Origin: Tissierellales bacterium
GTDB lineage: Bacteria; Bacillota; Clostridia; Tissierellales; JASKZW01
Reading direction: 5' to 3'
DNA: 8,213 nucleotides
Assembly (NCBI GenBank): GCA_030152145.1
Contig: JASLIL010000101.1
Coordinates: forward strand, 1 to 8,213
In this document: positions 5,297 to 8,213 of the stretch, piece after piece
How the letters are laid out: the number at the start of each line of letters is the position of its first letter
How positions within the stretch are numbered: position 1 is the first letter of the stretch
Program-made: the position numbers and the translations under genes
The notes under the pieces: model-generated
The model's input: the letters and a program-made list of their open reading frames with translations, nothing else
Told to the model about the DNA's origin: nothing
Databases searched by the model: none

Positions 5297-5809
5297 TTAT
5301 AGTAATGCCTTTGCTGCCTCATAGGCTTTGTCGTAGTCTGGATGGTTTGTAGCCTCTTTAACATACTCTACATAGGATACTTTACCCTCCTTATCTATTA
5401 CAACTATACCTCTGGCTAAAAGTCTTAATTCTTCCATTAAGAAACCATATTTCCTACCAAAATCTCCATCTTTATGGTCTGATAGGGTTATAACCTTGTC
5501 TATTCCCTTGGCACCACAGAATCTTTTTTGAGCGAAAGGTAGGTCCATGGAAATTGTCAAAATCTCAAGATCTCCTAGCTCAGCTGCCATTTCGTTAAAA
5601 TTAATTGTTTGCAGTTCACAAACTCCTGTATCTAGTGAGGGTACTACTGATATTATTCTAACCTTTCCCTGGCTGTCTGAAAGTTTAAATGGGCTAAGAT
5701 CATTTTTTACAACTGTAAAATCTTCTGCCCTATCTCCAACCTTTACTTCAGGACCCACCAAAGTTACTGGGTTACCTCCCATAGTTACTACGCCTTGTCT
5801 CTTTTCCAT
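5297..5809 (-). CDS. tpx: Thiol peroxidase (atypical 2-Cys peroxiredoxin)
   Basis: A 170-residue cytoplasmic peroxiredoxin of the Tpx subfamily that reduces hydrogen peroxide and organic peroxides using thioredoxin as reductant. The active-site motif PSLDTGVC (57-64) supplies Pro57, Thr61 and the peroxidatic Cys64. The resolving Cys98 lies in DLPFAQKRFCGA (89-100), 34 residues on, the same spacing as Cys61/Cys95 of E. coli Tpx. Arg134 in LARGIVVID fits the conserved active-site arginine. ITLSDHKDGDFGRKYG (107-122) is also family-typical. The ATG is supported by GAGGAGG seven bases upstream; Met10 would be an alternative start without a better site. It is a single-gene unit between two terminators, a sensible antioxidant for an anaerobe with oxygen-labile radical enzymes nearby. 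Confidence 0.97.
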   Translation of the reverse strand: MEKRQGVVTMGGNPVTLVGPEVKVGDRAEDFTVVKNDLSPFKLSDSQGKVRIISVVPSLDTGVCELQTINFNEMAAELGDLEILTISMDLPFAQKRFCGAKGIDKVITLSDHKDGDFGRKYGFLMEELRLLARGIVVIDKEGKVSYVEYVKEATNHPDYDKAYEAAKALL

Positions 5810-5848
5810 TTCTAGTCCTCCTCATAAACTTTAATTAAAACTAATCTA

Positions 5849-5930
5849 TTTATACCCACATAAGGTCAAACTACCATTATTTTTAACTTTTACAGGCTTA
5901 GGAGTCCTAGTATTTTTTTAACTTATAAGT
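5849..5930 (-). promoter_or_regulatory. tpx upstream region with short palindromes
   Basis: TATAAA (5849-5854) is the best -10; the hexamer 17 bp upstream (ATGGTA) is weak. TTGACC (5864-5869) is a good -35 but has no matching -10 at proper distance. Two short palindromes lie further upstream: TAGGAGTCCTA (5899-5909) and ACTTATAAGT (5921-5930). They could be operators for a peroxide or redox regulator, but neither fits the PerR box I know (TTATAATnATTATAA). Confidence 0.25.
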
Positions 5931-5966
5931 AAAAAAGGCTAGTCACAGGAAACTGTAACCAGCCTT
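5931..5966 (-). terminator. Intrinsic terminator of the psuK-psuG operon
   Basis: A 14 bp stem (5935-5948 with 5953-5966, two G-U pairs on the minus strand) with a 4 nt loop (TTTC on that strand) is followed by Ts at 5936-5931. It begins five bases after the psuG stop codon. It is one of the strongest terminators in the window. Confidence 0.92.
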
Positions 5967-5971
5967 CAAAT

Positions 5972-6898
5972 TTATCTAAACATTTCCTTAGCTATTTCTG
6001 CTCCAACTCTAGCATTGTTTAAAACCAAGGCTATATTAGCTTCCAAGCTCTTTCCATCTGTTACTTCCAGTACCTTGCCAAGTAAGAATGGTGTAGTTTC
6101 CTTACCCTTTATTCCCTTTTCAGCTGCCTCAACTATAGCTTCCTCTATAGCCTTATTTATCATAGCTGAATCCATGGCATCTTCTTCTGGTATAGGGTTT
6201 ACTACTAGAACTCCCCCATCTAATTCAAGATCCCATTTTGTATTTATAGTATCTGCAGTTTCTCTAGGACTATTCATCTTGTAGTCCACCTTAAAGCCAC
6301 TTTCCCTAGTGTAGAAAGCTGGCATTTCTTCTGTTCCAACACCTAGAACTGGAACACCAAAAGTTTCTAGATACTCTAATGTTAAGCCAATGTCTAAGAT
6401 AGACTTAGCACCAGCACAAACTACTGCTATATCTGTATTAGCTATTTCTTGTAGGTCACGGGAAATATCAAAAGTTTCCTCAGCATTTCTGTGGACCCCA
6501 CCAATACCACCTGTTACAAGAATTTTTATATCAACCAAGCTAGCTGTTAAAATTGTTGTAGCTACAGTTGTTGCACCATTTAATCCATTTGCTACAATAT
6601 AAGGATAATCTCTTCTAGAGGCCTTTATTATATCCTTTGAAGTAGACATAAAGTGTACTTCTTCCTTAGAAAGTCCAACCCTGATCTTACCATCTATTAT
6701 AGCTGTAGTAGCAGGTACTGCTCCTGCATCCCTAATTATTTTTTCACACTCTAGGGCTGTATCATAGTTTTGAGGGTAAGGCATACCGTGGGATATAATA
6801 GTTGACTCTAGGGCAACTATAGGCAAGCCCTTATCCATAGCCTCTCTAACCTCATCACTTATAACTACATATTTCTTTAAAGCTTCTTTATTTAACAT
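5972..6898 (-). CDS. psuG: Pseudouridine-5'-phosphate glycosidase
   Basis: Cleaves the C-C glycosidic bond of pseudouridine 5'-phosphate to give uracil and ribose 5-phosphate, the second step in salvage of pseudouridine from degraded RNA. The 308-residue length and blocks VALESTIISHGMP (28-40), SRRDYPYIVANGLNGATTVA (94-113), TGGIGGVHR (129-137), CAGAKSILDIGLTLEYLETF (161-180), NPIPE (234-238) and GKETTPFLL (265-273) are near-identical to the E. coli enzyme as I recall it. Residues aligning with its catalytic and metal site are Glu31, Lys92, Asp148, Lys165 and Asn288. The ATG overlaps the end of the upstream kinase gene by 7 bp, with GAGGAG eight bases before it, indicating translational coupling. 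The kinase supplies its substrate. Confidence 0.97.
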   Translation of the reverse strand: MLNKEALKKYVVISDEVREAMDKGLPIVALESTIISHGMPYPQNYDTALECEKIIRDAGAVPATTAIIDGKIRVGLSKEEVHFMSTSKDIIKASRRDYPYIVANGLNGATTVATTILTASLVDIKILVTGGIGGVHRNAEETFDISRDLQEIANTDIAVVCAGAKSILDIGLTLEYLETFGVPVLGVGTEEMPAFYTRESGFKVDYKMNSPRETADTINTKWDLELDGGVLVVNPIPEEDAMDSAMINKAIEEAIVEAAEKGIKGKETTPFLLGKVLEVTDGKSLEANIALVLNNARVGAEIAKEMFR

Positions 6899-7983
6899 AT
6901 CCTTATCTCCTCTTTCTCTTTTAAAATATTTTCTAAAGTCATTCTATCTGATATGGTATTTATATCCTTAACTGTAATCCTGCTGGCACCTACAGCTGTA
7001 TAAAGGGTATCCTCTATAGAATAATCCATATACTGGCTGAAGGCCAAACCTGCTATAAAGGCATCTCCTGCACCTGTAGCATTCTCTACCTTTAAGGGAC
7101 TTGATTCCACCCTTATAACCCTGTCCTTGTCAAAATAAACCAGGCCCTTGTCACCACGAGTTAAAAATACCCTCTTAACTCCCTTGGCAATCAAGGCTTT
7201 TCCAGCCTCTATGGCCTTCTCATCACTGTCAATCTCTATCCCTGATAGTAGGGAGGCCTCATATTCATTGGGCTTTAGACTGTGGATGTAGGGTAGTAGC
7301 TCCCTTATTTTTTTGGCCTTGACTGTAGACACTGTGTCTACAAAATAATCCTGTCTTATATTAGTTAGAATATATTCCAAACTGTCTTCCCTAAGATTGG
7401 TGTCTAAAACTGTTAGCTTTGAATTTTCTATTATATTTCTCTTTTCTCCTATAAACTCTGGAGATATATAGTCAACTATATCCATGTCTGAAATAGCTAG
7501 GTTCATATCATGATCCCTATTTAAAATAGCTAGATAGGTTGCTGTCCTACCATTTTCCACTATAATTGAATTTACTATATCAATATCTGTTAGACTAGCA
7601 TTTCTCTTTATAAGCTCTCCATTGTAGTCATTACCTATAGCTGTAATCAATCTTGTATCTATTCCTAGCCTGGAAAGATTCTCAGCTATATTCCTTCCTA
7701 CACCACCACAGGAAGTATTTATTTTTCCTGGATTGGAGTCATATTCATTTAAACTATCCCTTGGATATCCTATAATATCCACATTGGCTCCACCAATAAC
7801 CGTCACATATTCATCTAGTGTAAGTATATATCCTCGTCCCTTTATATGACCCTTATTGATTAAATTGGTTATATGAACCCCTACAGATGAACGAGTTATA
7901 TCTAACTTCTCCCCTATATCATTCTGAGATATCATAGGGTTTTCTTTGATAATTTCAAGAATCTGCCTTTCTCTCTTGGTCAT
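6892..7983 (-). CDS. Winged-helix/PfkB carbohydrate kinase fusion, probable pseudouridine kinase
   Basis: A 363-residue fusion. Residues 1-57 form a winged helix-turn-helix (RERQILEIIKENPMISQNDI with recognition helix near ITRSSVGVHITNLINKGHI and wing GRGYIL). Residues 60-350 form a PfkB/ribokinase domain: GGANVDIIG (64-72), SCGGVGRNIAENLSRLG (91-107), SLKPNEYEASLL (235-246), TRGDKG (275-280) and NATGAGDAFIAG (301-312), with the anion hole GAGD and catalytic base Asp307. This HTH-PfkB architecture is known in Firmicutes and enterobacteria. Overlap with psuG makes phosphorylation of pseudouridine the best guess (PsuK role), though PfkB specificity cannot be read from sequence. The ATG has AAGGAGG six bases upstream. 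The HTH may let the kinase regulate its own operon, which has repeated TAAAC half-sites at the promoter. Confidence 0.9.
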   Translation of the reverse strand: MTKRERQILEIIKENPMISQNDIGEKLDITRSSVGVHITNLINKGHIKGRGYILTLDEYVTVIGGANVDIIGYPRDSLNEYDSNPGKINTSCGGVGRNIAENLSRLGIDTRLITAIGNDYNGELIKRNASLTDIDIVNSIIVENGRTATYLAILNRDHDMNLAISDMDIVDYISPEFIGEKRNIIENSKLTVLDTNLREDSLEYILTNIRQDYFVDTVSTVKAKKIRELLPYIHSLKPNEYEASLLSGIEIDSDEKAIEAGKALIAKGVKRVFLTRGDKGLVYFDKDRVIRVESSPLKVENATGAGDAFIAGLAFSQYMDYSIEDTLYTAVGASRITVKDINTISDRMTLENILKEKEEIRIC

Positions 7984-7998
7984 ATATATCCTCCTTAT

Positions 7999-8022
7999 TA
8001 AACTTATGTTTATATATTAAAC
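7999..8022. promoter_or_regulatory. Operator-like cluster of TAAAC half-sites
   Basis: Three half-sites alternate in direction: TAAAC (7999-8003), GTTTA (8008-8012) and TAAAC (8018-8022), at 9-10 bp steps. They make two overlapping inverted repeats with 4 and 5 bp spacers. TATTAAAC is also directly repeated at 7996-8003 and 8015-8022, 19 bp apart. The cluster covers the -10 and initiation region of the psuK promoter. Binding by the winged-helix domain encoded just downstream is inference. Confidence 0.4.
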
Positions 8023-8042
8023 CTTAGCTTAAGTTTTGTCAA
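8014..8042 (-). promoter_or_regulatory. Promoter of the psuK-psuG operon
   Basis: A perfect TTGACA -35 (8037-8042) is followed by exactly 17 bp and TAATAT (8014-8019, four of six). The initiation site would be near 8007, about 24 nt before the kinase start codon, leaving just enough leader for the ribosome binding site. Confidence 0.7.
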
Positions 8043-8062
8043 TTACTTATTCTTATTTCCAT

Positions 8063-8090
8063 AAAAAAAGAAGTTGAAAATCAACTTCTT
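8063..8090 (-). terminator. Terminator of the truncated membrane-protein gene
   Basis: A perfect 10 bp stem AAGAAGTTGA/TCAACTTCTT (8068-8077 with 8081-8090) with a 3 nt loop is followed on the minus strand by Ts to 8063. The stop codon of the upstream reading frame (TGA, 8083-8081) lies inside the hairpin. Confidence 0.85.
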
Positions 8091-8213
8091 AGAAATTTTA
8101 TAATGGTGATTACTAGGATGATTCCTAGCAGGCTGTAAATATACTTAAATAGCTTGTGGGAGTTCTTAAACCTACTTATTAGGGATCTATCTTCCACAAT
8201 AAGTTTTCTCCCC
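8081..8213 (-). CDS. C-terminal fragment of a membrane-anchored protein (truncated by window edge)
   Basis: The minus-strand frame from the right edge reads 43 codons to TGA: GRKLIVEDRSLISRFKNS, then a hydrophobic segment (about YIYSLLGIILVITIIKFL) and a short basic tail RS. This looks like a single C-terminal membrane anchor with a basic positive-inside end. The stop codon inside a terminator supports it being a real gene end. Clostridial D-Ala-D-Ala carboxypeptidases of the PBP5 type end in a similar way, but too little is visible to identify the protein. The first base (8213) belongs to an incomplete codon. Confidence 0.65.
   Translation of the reverse strand, partial: GRKLIVEDRSLISRFKNSHKLFKYIYSLLGIILVITIIKFLRS

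Noticed and set aside
5547..5834. Plus-strand open frame opposite tpx
   Set aside because: Antisense to the conserved peroxiredoxin core, low-complexity Ser/Thr/Pro-rich product, no supporting motif.
6015..6602. Two plus-strand open frames opposite psuG
   Set aside because: Both are mirror frames of the highly conserved psuG coding sequence with Ser/Ala-rich products and no recognisable domain.
1..8213. CRISPR array, tRNA, insertion sequence or prophage genes
   Set aside because: No regularly spaced repeats, no cloverleaf sequence, no transposase or integrase motifs on either strand.

Overview
The window is AT-rich. Every gene I can support lies on the minus strand, so transcription runs from the right edge to the left. 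Strong GGAGG-type ribosome binding sites, frequent AGA/ATA codons, compact intrinsic terminators with U-tracts, and an oxygen-sensitive class III ribonucleotide reductase together suggest an anaerobic low-GC Gram-positive bacterium of the Clostridia/Tissierellia type. The sequence does not settle the genus. There is no sign of phage, insertion sequence or CRISPR; it reads as ordinary chromosome.

Layout in transcription order (right to left). At 8081-8213 is the C-terminal tail of a membrane-anchored protein, closed by a terminator. At 7983-5972 are two overlapping genes for pseudouridine breakdown: a winged-helix/PfkB sugar kinase fusion (PsuK-like) and PsuG, the pseudouridine-5'-phosphate glycosidase. 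They have a consensus-quality -35 promoter with operator-like repeats and a strong terminator. At 5809-5297 is a single-gene thiol peroxidase unit (tpx). At 5177-4887 is a single small thiamine-binding (MTH1187/YkoF-like) protein with no transporter beside it.

The 607 bp gap at 4280-4886 is the most interesting stretch. Its right half has an extended -10 promoter, several strong hairpins enclosed by a long-range closing stem, and a 12 bp GNRA-capped terminator. I read this as a free-standing structured small RNA of about 260 nt that I cannot assign to a known family. Its left half holds the control region of the next operon: two NrdR-box-like palindromes, a candidate promoter, and a terminator-like hairpin close to the start codon.

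At 4279-1173 is an nrdD-nrdG-dut operon. NrdD makes dNTPs anaerobically by glycyl-radical chemistry, NrdG is the radical-SAM activase that installs the radical, and dUTPase removes dUTP and supplies dUMP for dTTP. It ends in a terminator that overlaps the dut stop codon. At 1070-123 is a separately terminated lipoprotein that resembles the DUF4300 family. At the left edge a good promoter points out of the window. Everything here rests on reading the sequence; no database search or folding program was run.
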